The notes: generated from the sequence alone by a model not told the origin. A stretch of 64,000 bases of DNA from Dehalococcoidia bacterium (GCA_030649945.1 JAUSFE010000015.1:47419-111418), one strand, 5' to 3'. Counted from the stretch's first letter, positions 29,556-38,291 are shown. Translations and numbers: made by a program.

Positions 29556-30929
29556 CTAACCCCGCCGGCGCCAGCGCGTGCCGTCCGGCGTATCTTCCAG
29601 CGAGACCCCCAGCTCCTCCAGCCGGCTGCGGATGCTGTCCGCCACGTCGAATATCTTCCGTGAGCGCAGCTCGTTTCGCAGTTCGGCGAGCAGGTCGATG
29701 AAGCGCCCGGCGCCCTCGTCCGTCCCGGGCTCGCGCAGCGTCAGGCCCAGCACGCCCGCCAGCTGCCGCAGCGTCGCCTGCGCCGGCTCCGTCGCCCGGC
29801 CCTCGTCCCGCGCCCGGTTCACCTCGCGCGCCAGGTCGAAGAGCGTCGCCAGCGCCCCGGCGGTGTTCAGGTCGTCGTCCATCGCCTCCACGAACCGCCG
29901 GCGCGAGGCCTCCGGGTCGATGTCCGCCGGCGGGCCTTCCCCGCCGCCAAGCGTGGCCGCCAGGCGCAGGCGCTCAGCCGCCCGCTTGCCGCCTTCCAGG
30001 CTCTCTTCCGCGTAAGTCAGCGGCGCCCGGTAGTGCGCCGTGAGCACGAAGATGCGGATAGCGTCCGCGCCGTACTTGTCCAGCGCTTCGCGGATGGTGA
30101 TGATGTTGCCCAGGGACTTGCTCATCTTCTCTTCGTCCAGGGTCAGCCAGCCGTTGTGCAGCCAGTAGCGGACGAAGGGCTTGACGCCGGTGTAGGCCTC
30201 GCTCTGGGCGATCTCGTTCTCGTGGTGCGGGAAGATCAGGTCCTGGCCCCCGCCGTGGATGTCCAGCGTCGCCCCCAGGTAGCGGTAGGACATCGCCGAA
30301 CACTCGATGTGCCAGCCCGGCCGGCCGGGGCCCCAGGGGCTGTCCCAGGCCGGCTCCCCCGGCTTCGCCGCCTTCCACAGCGCGAAGTCCGCCGGGTCCT
30401 GCTTCCGCTCCCCCGGCTCGACGCGCGCCCCCACCATCAGCGAGTCCACTTCCCGCCCGGAGAGCTTCCCGTAGGCCGGGTCCTTGCGCACCCGGAAGTA
30501 GACGTCGCCCTCCTCCGTGCGGTAGGCGTACCCCTTCTCAACCAGCGCCTGCACCATCTCGATGATCGTCGGCATCTCGTGCGTCGCCCGCGGGTAGATG
30601 GTGGCGGGCGTGATGTTCAGCTCCCGCATCTCCTCCGCGTACTCCTGGATGTACTCCTCCGCCACCTCGTCGAACGGGCGCCCCAGGGCGTTGGCGCGCA
30701 TGATGATGCGGTCGTCGATGTCCGTGTAGTTCTGGACGTGCCTCACCTTGAAGCCGCGGAACTCCAGGTAGCGCCGCAGCACGTCGAAGATGATGTAGCT
30801 CATGGCGTGGCCGATGTGCGAGTGGTCGTACGGCGTGATGCCGCAGACGTACATCTTCACCTCGTCGCCGGCGGGCGCGAACTCCTCCGCGCGGCGGGAC
30901 ATGGTGTTGTAGAGGCGCAGGCTACTCAT
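29556..30929 (-). CDS. cysS: Cysteine-tRNA ligase
   Basis: 457 aa. The class I signature region reads [18 protein letters not shown], the zinc/cysteine-site Cys being in VCGIT. KMSKS is present as [10 protein letters not shown], and the [11 protein letters not shown] zinc-site segment is intact. The C-terminal DALR-type helical domain is complete. It charges tRNA-Cys. The start overlaps the cysE stop by 4 bases, so cysteine synthesis and charging are co-expressed. Confidence 0.97.
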   Translation of the reverse strand: MSSLRLYNTMSRRAEEFAPAGDEVKMYVCGITPYDHSHIGHAMSYIIFDVLRRYLEFRGFKVRHVQNYTDIDDRIIMRANALGRPFDEVAEEYIQEYAEEMRELNITPATIYPRATHEMPTIIEMVQALVEKGYAYRTEEGDVYFRVRKDPAYGKLSGREVDSLMVGARVEPGERKQDPADFALWKAAKPGEPAWDSPWGPGRPGWHIECSAMSYRYLGATLDIHGGGQDLIFPHHENEIAQSEAYTGVKPFVRYWLHNGWLTLDEEKMSKSLGNIITIREALDKYGADAIRIFVLTAHYRAPLTYAEESLEGGKRAAERLRLAATLGGGEGPPADIDPEASRRRFVEAMDDDLNTAGALATLFDLAREVNRARDEGRATEPAQATLRQLAGVLGLTLREPGTDEGAGRFIDLLAELRNELRSRKIFDVADSIRSRLEELGVSLEDTPDGTRWRRRG

Positions 30930-31597
30930 TTTCGGCCCGCCTCAGGCGGGCGCTCCGGGCCCGGCCGCTCCGCCATCTGCGCGATCCGTTTCTCCAGTTG
31001 GGTGATGCGCTCTTCCAGGCGCTGGATGATGTCCCACTCCGGGTCCGGCAGGCGCAGCACCGTGTCGTCTCCCGGGTCCACGTAGGCCACGACGTGCCCC
31101 GGCACGCCGACCACCGTGGCGTTCGCCGGGACGTTGGTGACGACGACCGAGCCCGCGCCGATCTTGGCGTTGTCGCCGATGGTGACGTCGCCGATGACCT
31201 TGGCCCCGGCCCCCACCACGACGTTATCGCCCAGCGTGGGGTGCCGCTTCGCCCGCCGCGTGCTGGTGCCGCCCAGCGTGACGCCCTGGAAGAGATGGCA
31301 GTCCTTGCCGATGATCGTGGTCTCGCCGATGACCACGCCCATGCCGTGGTCTATGAAAAACCCCTCGCCGATGCGCGCCCCCGGGTGGATTTCGATGCCC
31401 GTGAGCGCCCGCCCCACGTGCGAGACGAGCCGCGCCGGCAGCCGAAAGCCGCTGCGGTGCAGGGCGTGCGCGAAGCGGTGGATCTGGCGCGCGTGGAAGC
31501 CCGGGTAGGTAAGCGCCACTTCCAGGTCGCTCGTCGCGGCCGGGTCGCGCTTGCGCGCCGCCTTGATGTCACGCCTGATGCTTCGTAAGAGCCCCAT
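30926..31597 (-). CDS. cysE: Serine O-acetyltransferase
   Basis: 223 aa from ATG 31597, eight bases after GAGGAG; the open frame runs upstream into noncoding repeats. An N-terminal helical part ([19 protein letters not shown]) precedes the left-handed beta helix of hexapeptide repeats ([20 protein letters not shown] through [16 protein letters not shown]). It makes O-acetylserine for cysteine synthesis. The C-terminal tail forms a heptad helix ([15 protein letters not shown]), longer than in enteric CysE. Confidence 0.95.
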   Translation of the reverse strand: MGLLRSIRRDIKAARKRDPAATSDLEVALTYPGFHARQIHRFAHALHRSGFRLPARLVSHVGRALTGIEIHPGARIGEGFFIDHGMGVVIGETTIIGKDCHLFQGVTLGGTSTRRAKRHPTLGDNVVVGAGAKVIGDVTIGDNAKIGAGSVVVTNVPANATVVGVPGHVVAYVDPGDDTVLRLPDPEWDIIQRLEERITQLEKRIAQMAERPGPERPPEAGRK

Positions 31598-31912
31598 GTG
31601 CCGTCTCCTCTTCTCGATGATAGTGCTGGCCGCCGGAATCAGGCCCCGGCGTCCTTCCTTCAGCGAAGGACCGGGGCCGCCGTACAGGCGCAGGCCCACG
31701 AGAGCGAGCCGCCCACGCGCGGCTCTGGAGACGAATCCAGGTTCATGCACTACATTATAGCCAATTCCCATTGTCGAATGTAGGCCCGTACCTTCAGGTG
31801 CCGGCGAACTAATGTAGGCCGGTACCTTCAGGTGCCGGCAGACGGCGCTGCGCGGGGCCAGACCGCCGGCGGAACCCCGCAGCGCTCTTTGCGCCGACCT
31901 GAAGGTTCGCAC
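31598..31912 (-). promoter_or_regulatory. cysE leader with strong hairpin, promoter -10 and repeat family D copies
   Basis: 315 bases without a gene. A perfect TATAAT (31754-31759, minus strand) has no clear -35. The leader holds a two-part hairpin at 31642-31678 (GGCCCCGG with CCGGGGCC, inner TCCTTC with GAAGGA). No T-box element was found. Farther up, GTACCTTCAGGTGCC occurs twice, 34 bases apart (31788-31802, 31822-31836), and a related CGACCTGAAGGTTCG near 31894. Confidence 0.5.
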
Positions 31913-32407
31913 CTACGTTCTGCCGCCGGCTTCCCCTTCGGCCAGCAGCGCCACGGCCAGCGCCGCTATGCCCTCGCCCCGTCCCACCGCGCCGATGCCC
32001 TCGCTCGTCTTGGCTTTGACGTTCACCCGCCCCGTATCGACGCCCAGCGCCGCGGCCATCCGCGCCCGCATGGCCGGGATGTGTTCCGAGAGGCGCGGGC
32101 GCTCCGCGATGACCGTCGAGTCCACGGACTCCACCTCGTACCCCGTATCGCGCACGAGCGACGTGGCGTGCCGCAAGAGCTCGATGCTATCGGCGCCGGC
32201 GTAGGCGGGATTGTCCGGCGGGAAGTGCAGGCCCATATCGCCGAGCGCGGCCGCCCCCAGGACGGCATCGATGACCGCGTGCACGAGCACGTCCGCATCG
32301 CTGTGGCCGACCAGCCCCGTCTCGCCCTCAAACTCCACGCCGCCCAGCACGAGCCTCCGCCCCGCCTCGAAGCGGTGGATGTCGTAGCCGATGCCGATGC
32401 GTGTCAT
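31913..32407 (-). CDS. ispF: 2-C-methyl-D-erythritol 2,4-cyclodiphosphate synthase
   Basis: 164 aa from ATG 32407, giving the family start MTRIGIGYDIHRFEAG with the zinc ligands DIH. HSDADVLVHA and GDMGLHFPPDNPAYAGADS follow, then KAKTSEGIGAVGRGEGI near the C-terminus. It catalyses ring closure in the MEP isoprenoid pathway. Immediately downstream of ispD; the 42-base spacer is a CACTATCCACT simple repeat. Confidence 0.96.
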   Translation of the reverse strand: MTRIGIGYDIHRFEAGRRLVLGGVEFEGETGLVGHSDADVLVHAVIDAVLGAAALGDMGLHFPPDNPAYAGADSIELLRHATSLVRDTGYEVESVDSTVIAERPRLSEHIPAMRARMAAALGVDTGRVNVKAKTSEGIGAVGRGEGIAALAVALLAEGEAGGRT

Positions 32408-32449
32408 GGGTGGCCGGGCTCTCTCCTGCTGTCCACTATCCACTGTCCA

Positions 32450-33205
32450 CTATCCACTCGCCAGCAGCGCCGCCGCCAGCGCCAGGTCCTCCGGCGTCGT
32501 CACCTTGATGTTGCGGCGGGACCCCGGGAAGAGCTTGACCGGGACGCCCAGCGCCTCCACCATCGCCGCGTCGTCGGTGACTTCCTGCGTCACCTCCCGG
32601 TGCGCCCTCATGAGCAGATCGTAGCGGAACACCTGCGGTGTCTGCACGGCCCACAGCCGGCCGCGGTCCAGCGTCCGCCGCACCAGCCCGTCCGGCCCGG
32701 CCTCCTTCACGGTGTCGGCCAGCGCGTTCGCCGGCACGGCCGCGCCCGTCTCGCGGGCCGCCTCCAGCCCGGCCGCGATGAGCGCCCCCGTCACCAGGGG
32801 CCGCGCGCCGTCATGCACCGCCACCCACTCGCACGGGCCCAGGGCCGCGAGCCCCAGGCGCACCGAGTCCTGCCGCCGGGGGCCGCCCGCGCAGACGGCC
32901 GCCACCTTGGCGAACCCGCCCTGCCGCACGAGGGACTGCCCGCGCTCCAGGTCCGCCTCCGCCAGCACCAGGACCACGCGCTCCACCGCGGGCGCGTCCT
33001 CGAAGGCGGACAGCGTGTGCGAGAGGAGCGGCCGGGCGGCCAGGAGCGCGAAGATTTTATCAACGCCTCCCATGCGGGTGCCGCTGCCGGCCGCCACGAT
33101 CACGGCGCCGACCGCGACCCGTCCTTGCCCGGAGGGAGGAGGAAGCAGGTCGGAGGAAGGCCCCACCGCCCTTCTTCCTTCTTCCCTCTTCCTGCTTCCT
33201 TCCAC
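32450..33205 (-). CDS. ispD: 2-C-methyl-D-erythritol 4-phosphate cytidylyltransferase
   Basis: Up to 251 aa. The nucleotidyltransferase core begins VGAVIVAAGSGTRMGG, with CTP-site lysine in VDKIFALL and later VHDGARPLVT, WAVQTPQVFRYD and TDDAAMVE. It makes CDP-methylerythritol for ispF, its downstream neighbour. The N-terminal 30 or so residues (MEGSRKREEGRRAVG...) are encoded by a GGAAGAAGG simple-sequence tract; both GTG 33205 and GTG 33166 lack a decisive ribosome binding site, so the start is unsure. Confidence 0.9.
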   Translation of the reverse strand: MEGSRKREEGRRAVGPSSDLLPPPSGQGRVAVGAVIVAAGSGTRMGGVDKIFALLAARPLLSHTLSAFEDAPAVERVVLVLAEADLERGQSLVRQGGFAKVAAVCAGGPRRQDSVRLGLAALGPCEWVAVHDGARPLVTGALIAAGLEAARETGAAVPANALADTVKEAGPDGLVRRTLDRGRLWAVQTPQVFRYDLLMRAHREVTQEVTDDAAMVEALGVPVKLFPGSRRNIKVTTPEDLALAAALLASG

Positions 33206-33371
33206 TAGACCCGTAGGATAACCGAGAGCCCGCGCATGATCACGGGATAATTCCTCTGCCCGGCGACACTAAGAAGAGGGACGCGCCCGGCCTTGCGCCT
33301 CCCTGAATGATACCTTGGCTCGGTCGCGCAGAAGTATAGCAGCGCGTATCTAAAGTGTCAAAATCTCACGC

Positions 33372-33986
33372 CTATGCCAGACGGGCGATGACGCTGACGC
33401 CCAGCCCGCCCAGAGCCGCCATCCAGCCGTTCTTCAGCGTCTTCCCCACCAGCACCGCCACGAAGAACCGGGCCATGGGCATGCGCACCGCCCCGGCGGC
33501 CAGGCCGGCCACGTCGAACAGGGGGTTGGGAACAATGGACATCATGAAGATCGTCAGCGTGCCGTTGCGCTCCATCCAGCTGCGGATGCGCGGGTACTCC
33601 GGCCGGCTTTCGATGATGAAGCGGCCGCCGTAACCCGCGGCGTAGCCGCTGAACTCGCCCAGCGCCTCCCCCAGGCCGGCCACCAGCCCCACCCACACGA
33701 ACACCGGCACCCCCAGAAAGTCCTCCAGCAGCGCCCCGGCGCCGATGACGGTGACCGCCGCCGGCGACGGCAGCAGAATGGAGGCAGCGCCGATCAGGTT
33801 GATCAGGAACAGCCCCGCGTAGCCGTACGTGCGCAGGTTGCTGATGTCCGCGCTGAAGTAGAAGAAGGCAATCGCGCAGCCGCTCAGGAGCAGCCCCACG
33901 CCGATCAGCAGCGTGTACTCCAGCCGCCAGGCGAAGCGGGCCGGCTTCTGGACGGCCGCCGCGGTCTCCTCCTCCCGCACGTTCAC
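33372..33986 (-). CDS. VTT/DedA-type (SNARE-associated) membrane protein under riboswitch control
   Basis: 204 aa from GTG 33986. Multiple transmembrane helices; the VTT signature region is GLVAGLGEALGEFSGYAAG with a downstream SIVPNPLFDVAGLAAGAVRM. VTT/DedA proteins act in lipid flipping and membrane homeostasis. The frame also extends to TTG 34058, which has AAGGAGG ten bases upstream. That longer start would translate a perfect hairpin (34020-34045), so I prefer the downstream GTG, with the hairpin as expression platform. The start remains open. The upstream region holds a c-di-AMP riboswitch, linking this gene to c-di-AMP signalling. Confidence 0.8.
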   Translation of the reverse strand: MNVREEETAAAVQKPARFAWRLEYTLLIGVGLLLSGCAIAFFYFSADISNLRTYGYAGLFLINLIGAASILLPSPAAVTVIGAGALLEDFLGVPVFVWVGLVAGLGEALGEFSGYAAGYGGRFIIESRPEYPRIRSWMERNGTLTIFMMSIVPNPLFDVAGLAAGAVRMPMARFFVAVLVGKTLKNGWMAALGGLGVSVIARLA

Positions 33987-34019
33987 GGTCCGCTTGTCCC
34001 AACCCACTCTATAAGCGAA

Positions 34020-34045
34020 GGGGCGAGAGGCCTGCCTCTCGCCCC
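34020..34045 (-). terminator. Hairpin after the riboswitch, likely expression platform
   Basis: GGGGCGAGAGG and CCTCTCGCCCC form a perfect 11-bp stem with a 4-base loop, followed on the minus strand by TTCGCTTATAG. The tail is only moderately T-rich. It lies between the aptamer and the preferred start codon, as expected for a transcriptional switch. Confidence 0.55.
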
Positions 34046-34074
34046 GGTCCAGGGTCAAACACTAAGCCCCTCCT

Positions 34075-34205
34075 TCACTCGCCTGCGAGGTTAGCTGACG
34101 GGTTCGGCAGGAAGGAGTCCGCCTATCCTTCCGAGGAAGGAATTCACCCCCACTGTGTGGTTCCCCCGCTCCCCCTCCGGCTCTGCCCGGGCCAAGCGCC
34201 GGCGG
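34075..34205 (-). ncRNA. c-di-AMP riboswitch (ydaO/yuaA type)
   Basis: On the minus strand the conserved blocks appear in the right order: AGCGGGGGAACC (34159-34170), GGGGGTGAATTCC (34139-34151), then after a variable stem GCCGAACCCGTCAGC and CTAACCTCGCAGGCG (34080-34107). This matches the ydaO-yuaA aptamer consensus. A Shine-Dalgarno-like AAGGAGGG (34068-34075) and a hairpin follow. In known examples c-di-AMP turns expression off; targets are typically cell-wall hydrolases and ion transporters. Confidence 0.85.
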
Positions 34206-34367
34206 CGGGATTAGGCGTTCAGTATGAAGTTTTGCGGTCGCACAATTGGCCGCGGTTACGAAAACCGTACCAGTGCGCGTCTACAAGTGTCAACGCCGCG
34301 GCACGGACAAAGGTTACGCGGACGCCCGCAGCGCCGCAGAATTTCCGCAAGTTCCTGCCCCGGGGGC

Positions 34368-34423
34368 TTGACAAGCAATAGCGAATGAAGCATCATTCAC
34401 ACAAATGAATGAAGGTTCATTCA
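34368..34423 (+). promoter_or_regulatory. tetR promoter with two overlapping operator palindromes
   Basis: TTGACA (34368-34373), 17-base spacer, CATCAT (34391-34396). Two palindromes with the same half-site overlap or follow it: GAATGAAGCATCATTC (34383-34398) and TGAATGAAGGTTCATTCA (34406-34423). This is the layout of a self-repressing TetR gene. Confidence 0.75.
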
Positions 34424-34457
34424 CTCACAGAGGGATCCGGAAGGGGCTGGCCCGGCC

Positions 34458-35201
34458 ATGGCAAGGGTGACGGAAGCGCACCTGGAGGCTCGCCGCGATC
34501 AGATCGTGAACGCCGCCTGGGCCTGCTTCGCCCGCCGGGGCTATCACCAGACCACCATGCAGGACATCGCCACGGAGGCTGGCCTCAGCGCCGGCGCTAT
34601 CTACCGCTACTACCCCAGCAAGGAGGCGGTCCTCGAGGCGATCAACGACCGCAGCCAGGAGATGGGCCGGGCGATGGTCGAGTGGGCTCGCTCCCGTGCG
34701 GAAGGACCTCTCGGCGCCCTGGAGGTCATCGGCCAGACCATGTTCTCACGCTTCGAAGACCCGCTGTTCGAGACCTTGACGCGAGTCAACATCGAGATCT
34801 GGCCGGAGATCATCCGCAGTGACGTGTTGCGGGAGGGCTTGCGCAAAGAGATGACCTTCTGGCGAGGGGCCGTCACCCAACTGCTCAGTGAAGCCCAGGA
34901 GCGGGGACATTTGAACGCGGAGGTCGACCCGGCGGCTCTGGCCACCCTCCTGATTTGCGCCTGGGAGGGCTTGCGGCACTACAGGCTGGTCAATGAGGAC
35001 TTCAAGCCCGAGGCCATCGTCGAAGTGGTGAGGGCGCTGGTGCCTGAAGAGGTGCGCAGTCAGGCCGAACAGCTCGGCCAAATTGTGGCGACCCACCCAG
35101 TATCTGAGCGGCAGGTGACCTGGGAACCGCCCCATTGGCTCGGCTCGCCCCAGCGCGGCCCCAGCAAGAAGGAGGCCGGAGATGCAGATGTACGCCCTTG
35201 A
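34458..35201 (+). CDS. TetR-family transcriptional repressor
   Basis: 247 aa. The N-terminal helix-turn-helix is typical: IVNAAWACFARRGYHQTTMQ then AGLSAGAIYRYYPSKEAVLE. The C-terminal ligand domain (about residues 75-200) is diverse, as usual. It probably represses itself through the TGAATGAA palindromes just upstream and the ABC exporter downstream. Its 3' end overlaps a 37-codon ORF that sits between it and the transporter. Confidence 0.93.
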   Translation: MARVTEAHLEARRDQIVNAAWACFARRGYHQTTMQDIATEAGLSAGAIYRYYPSKEAVLEAINDRSQEMGRAMVEWARSRAEGPLGALEVIGQTMFSRFEDPLFETLTRVNIEIWPEIIRSDVLREGLRKEMTFWRGAVTQLLSEAQERGHLNAEVDPAALATLLICAWEGLRHYRLVNEDFKPEAIVEVVRALVPEEVRSQAEQLGQIVATHPVSERQVTWEPPHWLGSPQRGPSKKEAGDADVRP

Positions 35202-35295
35202 AGAGCTGGCCCGCACCATCATGCGGGAGCGCCAGCGGGGGCTTCCGCCGCCCGCCCGCCGGCGGAATGGCCGGCGCAAGGCCTGCGGGGTGTGA
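35182..35295 (+). CDS. Possible 37-residue protein between tetR and the ABC transporter
   Basis: ATG 35182 has GGAGG six bases upstream, and the frame runs to TGA 35293-35295. The N-terminus MQMYALEELARTIMRERQRG is helical and charged and resembles the short MxPYxxxxLAR-type proteins seen beside some actinobacterial genes; the tail is Arg/Pro-rich. The ABC ATPase itself starts with a similar MKHPYAM. It overlaps the last 20 bases of tetR. The coding potential is plausible but not proven. Confidence 0.4.
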   Translation: MQMYALEELARTIMRERQRGLPPPARRRNGRRKACGV

Positions 35296-35362
35296 CGTGG
35301 GTCACAGCAAAGCCGGCGAAGGGCTGGTAGAACAGTGGTACGTGAACGTGACGCAGGTCACA
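35291..35362 (+). promoter_or_regulatory. Two CRP/FNR-like palindromes flanking the ABC operon start
   Basis: TGTGACGTGGGTCACA (35291-35306) fits TGTGA-N6-TCACA exactly. CGTGACGCAGGTCACA (35347-35362) matches in all but one position. Their centres are 56 bases apart, and the second overlaps an ATG at 35362, arguing that translation starts further down at 35398. A Crp/Fnr-family regulator is the likely ligand; none is encoded in the window. Confidence 0.55.
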
Positions 35363-35397
35363 TGAAACGGCAGGCGCGGGCCACGCCACGCGAGACC

Positions 35398-36375
35398 ATG
35401 AAGCACCCCTACGCCATGGCAGAGACGCAGCCCGAGCCCGCGGCGCCGCCCCAGGCCCAGGACATCGTGCTGGCCGTGGCCGGCCTCACCAAGCGCTACG
35501 GGCGCCTCACCGCCGTAGACGCCATCTCCTTCGAGGTGCACAAGGGCGAGACGTTCGGCATCCTGGGCCCCAACGGCGCCGGCAAGACGACCACGCTCGA
35601 GATGATCGAGGGCCTGCGCAACCCGGACGGCGGCCGCATCACCTTCCTGGGGATGGACGCCGTGAAGGAACGGCGGCGCGTGCAGGAGAAGACCGGCGTG
35701 CAGCTCCAGTCCCAGGCCCTGTGGCCGGAGCTGACCGTGGAGGAGACGCTGAAGCTCTTCGGGGCCCTCTTCCACCACCGTGTGGATATCGGCACTTTGC
35801 TGGACCGCTTCTCGCTGACGGACAAGCGCCGGGCCCTGGTGCAGGGCCTCTCCGGCGGGCAGAAGCAACGGCTCTCCATCGCCACGGCCCTGGTCAACGA
35901 CCCCGAGGTTGTCTTCCTGGACGAGCCGACCACCGGCCTGGACCCGCAGGCCCGCCACAGCTTCTGGGACTTGATCCGTGATATGAAGCGCGAGGGCAAG
36001 ACCGTCATCGTCACCACGCACTACATGGAGGAGGCGGAAGCGCTTTGCGACCGGGTGGCGATTATGGACCACGGCCGCATCATCGCCCTCGATGCGCCCC
36101 GCGCCCTGGTGCGCAGCCTGGCGTCGGAGAGCACGATCGAGTTCGGGTTCCCGGAGACGGCGGAGCGGGAGGAGCTGGCCGGTTTGCCGGGGGTGCGGGA
36201 CATGCGCAAGGAGAACGGCAGCGTCCTTCTCTTCACGAACGATGTCTCCGCCACCCTGAACGCGCTCATCCGCTTCGCCGACCAGAAGGGACAGCACATC
36301 AGCAGCCTCAACGTGCGCACCGCCACCCTGGAAGACGTCTTCATCTCGCTCACCGGCAGAAGGTTGAGGGACTGA
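35398..36375 (+). CDS. ABC transporter ATP-binding protein (DrrA-like exporter)
   Basis: 325 aa from ATG 35398. The frame is open back to 35335, but the upstream part overlaps the second palindrome. Walker A is GPNGAGKTT, the signature is LSGGQKQRLS, Walker B is VVFLDEPTTGLD and the switch His is in VTTHYMEE. A C-terminal DUF4162-like extension (TLEDVFISLTGR) is typical of drug/lipid exporters. It works with the ABC-2 permease, whose ATG follows after one base. Likely controlled by the upstream TetR. Confidence 0.94.
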   Translation: MKHPYAMAETQPEPAAPPQAQDIVLAVAGLTKRYGRLTAVDAISFEVHKGETFGILGPNGAGKTTTLEMIEGLRNPDGGRITFLGMDAVKERRRVQEKTGVQLQSQALWPELTVEETLKLFGALFHHRVDIGTLLDRFSLTDKRRALVQGLSGGQKQRLSIATALVNDPEVVFLDEPTTGLDPQARHSFWDLIRDMKREGKTVIVTTHYMEEAEALCDRVAIMDHGRIIALDAPRALVRSLASESTIEFGFPETAEREELAGLPGVRDMRKENGSVLLFTNDVSATLNALIRFADQKGQHISSLNVRTATLEDVFISLTGRRLRD

Positions 36376-36376
36376 G

Positions 36377-37456
36377 ATGAGCCTACGCACTTTCCTGCAG
36401 ATGGCCATCGCGCAGGGGACGATCCTGCGCCGAAATGTTAACTTCTGGCTCACCAGCATCTTCATCGCCGCCCTCTCCATGCTCGTCTTCGGCCTGCTGT
36501 TCAAGCCGGATGCGCAGGCCTTCGACCTGGCGCTGGTGGACGAGGACCGCAGCGAGGCGTCGCAGGGCCTGGTGGAGGCGTTCGCCAGCCTGGAGAACGT
36601 CGAGCTGAAAGAGGGCAGTCGCGGCGACGAGTTCGCCGCCCTCAAGGACGGTGACCGCGGAGCCGTTGTCATCGTGCCCCAGGGCTTCGAGAACGACTTG
36701 GCACAGGGGGGAGCAGCCCTCGAGGTCTATTACGACAACTCCAACCTCATCCGCATCGGCTACGTGACCAGCACCGTCCAGGCGGTGGTCGATGCCTACA
36801 ATCAGGGCCTGTCCGGTCAAAAGGACGCGGTCCGGCTGGACGAACAGGCAGTAGATACGCAGACGGTCCGCTTCATCGACTTCCTGACGCCCGGGATGGT
36901 AGGGATGACGATCATGTGGACGAACATGGTGGTGGGCTTCATGATGGTGGCCTGGCGGGAGCAGGGGATCCTGCGCCGCCTGGGAGTGACGCCCCTCCAG
37001 CCCGGCGTCCTCATCGCCAGCCAGGCAGTCTCCTTCACGCTGGTCTCCGTAATCCAGGTGACGATCATCCTCCTGATGGGCCGGCTGGTGTTCAACGTGC
37101 ACATCGAGGGAAGCTACCTGTGGCTGTCGGTCAGTGCCGTGCTGGGCGTGCTGTGCATGATGTCCATCGGGTACGTAATCGCCAGCTTCATGCGAACAGC
37201 AAACTCAATGAACGCTATCTCCAACCTCGTGGCTTTCCCGATGCTCTTCCTGGGCCGGTCGTACTTCCCGATCGACCCTTCGCCGGCGCTGGCGCCCATC
37301 GTGCAGGCGGTGCCGCTCACGCACCTGAACGACGCCCTGCGCGAGGTCGTGAACCACGGCGGCGGCCCCGCCGACCTGTGGATCAGCTGGCTGGTCCTCG
37401 TGGCCTGGGCCGTGGGCGGCTTCCTCGTCTCCATACGGCTGTTTCGCTGGCAGTAG
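36377..37456 (+). CDS. ABC-2 type transporter permease
   Basis: 359 aa. An N-terminal transmembrane helix (FWLTSIFIAALSMLVFGLLF) is followed by a large outside loop (about residues 50-170) and five more helices in the C-terminal half, including the ABC-2 motif region MVGMTIMWTNMVVGFMMVAWR. It forms the export channel with the preceding ATPase; substrates of this class are drugs, lipids or polysaccharides. The start is one base after the ATPase stop. Confidence 0.93.
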   Translation: MSLRTFLQMAIAQGTILRRNVNFWLTSIFIAALSMLVFGLLFKPDAQAFDLALVDEDRSEASQGLVEAFASLENVELKEGSRGDEFAALKDGDRGAVVIVPQGFENDLAQGGAALEVYYDNSNLIRIGYVTSTVQAVVDAYNQGLSGQKDAVRLDEQAVDTQTVRFIDFLTPGMVGMTIMWTNMVVGFMMVAWREQGILRRLGVTPLQPGVLIASQAVSFTLVSVIQVTIILLMGRLVFNVHIEGSYLWLSVSAVLGVLCMMSIGYVIASFMRTANSMNAISNLVAFPMLFLGRSYFPIDPSPALAPIVQAVPLTHLNDALREVVNHGGGPADLWISWLVLVAWAVGGFLVSIRLFRWQ

Positions 37457-37577
37457 CGGCCCGTCCGCAGGACTCCGGCGCCAGCCTTTGTGACACCCGG
37501 CCTGCCCTCACCGTGCCGATTGTCACTGCCCGGCCCGCCGAACTCCGCGCTACGATTGAGCGCGGATCTCTAGAGCC

Positions 37578-38291
37578 ATGGTAGCGAAGGCGCGAAAGAG
37601 AGAGCGACATCGGGGCCAGGTGCGGCGTGCTCGCTGGTGGGTTTACCTGGCAGGCGCCGCGGCGGCCGGAGTCGTCGTAGCTGCCGTCATAGTCGCCGGC
37701 GCCCTTACGCGAGGGGGCGACAACGGCATCGAGGGGCAGGTTATCGTCCCCACGCCGGGGGTGTCTGGACTCGTGAGCGCCGGCCGTGTTCTGGGCGAGC
37801 AGGGCGCTCCCATCAGTATCGTTGAGTACGCCGATTTCCAGTGACCATTCTGCAAACGGTTCGCCGTGGGCGAACTCCCGGCGATCGAACAGACCTTCAT
37901 CCTAACGGGGCAGGCCACGCTGGAGGTGAAGCCCATCGCCATCCTGGGCGAAGGGTCGGTGCTGGCTGCCCAGGCGGCGGAGTGCGCCAACGAGCAGGGC
38001 CGCTTCTGGGGTTACCACGACATCCTGTACGCCAACCAGAAAAGCGAGCGCCGTCAGCAGACAGCGGACGACCTGAAGCGGTTCGCCGCGGCCGGGGGCC
38101 TGAACACTGAGAAGTTCAGTTCATGCTTGGACTCCGGCAAGTACGCGGCCACGGTCAGCAACAACACCGACGCCGCGACGCGGCAAGGGGTGACCAGCAC
38201 GCCCACGATTTTCGTGAACGGCCGCAAGGTGGAGAGCACGGCCGAGGCGGTGGCGAAGGCGGTTCGGGAGGAGCTGGCCTCCGGCTCGTGA
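37578..38291 (+). CDS. DsbA-like thiol:disulfide oxidoreductase, probable selenoprotein (UPFC active site)
   Basis: 237 aa if TGA 37842-37844 is read as selenocysteine 89. A signal anchor (WWVYLAGAAAAGVVVAAVIV) leads to the thioredoxin-type strand APISIVEYADFQ, then TGA-PFCKRF, where relatives have CPFC. The frame continues for 148 sense codons with full DsbA/BdbD features, including the cis-Pro loop GVTSTPTIFVNG. A hairpin suited to a bacterial SECIS follows the TGA. The enzyme would introduce disulfides into exported proteins. The next gene, a VKOR-type reoxidase, overlaps its stop (GTGA). Alternative: a Cys-to-stop mutation or a base error. Confidence 0.75.
37859..37875 (+). other. Candidate bacterial SECIS hairpin
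   Basis: GTTCGCC (37859-37865), loop GTG (37866-37868), GGCGAAC (37869-37875): a perfect 7-bp stem within the coding sequence, whose loop begins 21 bases after the TGA. Position, stem size and a G at the first loop base agree with the general bacterial SECIS model recognised by SelB. Confidence 0.6.

Noticed and set aside
31598..31760. T-box leader for cysE-cysS
   Set aside because: The leader has a strong hairpin, but the conserved T-box antiterminator sequence (AGGGTGG-ACCGCG type) and a specifier loop were not found.
38123..38287. N-terminal extension of the VKOR gene upstream of 38288
   Set aside because: The extension is out of frame inside the DsbA-like gene and Gly/Arg-rich; the GTGA overlap gives a normal VKOR start.
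37866..38291. Separate gene starting at GTG 37866
   Set aside because: The GTG lies in the hairpin loop after the TGA and would leave out the CPFC-equivalent Cys and the first strand of the thioredoxin fold; one recoded gene explains the data better.
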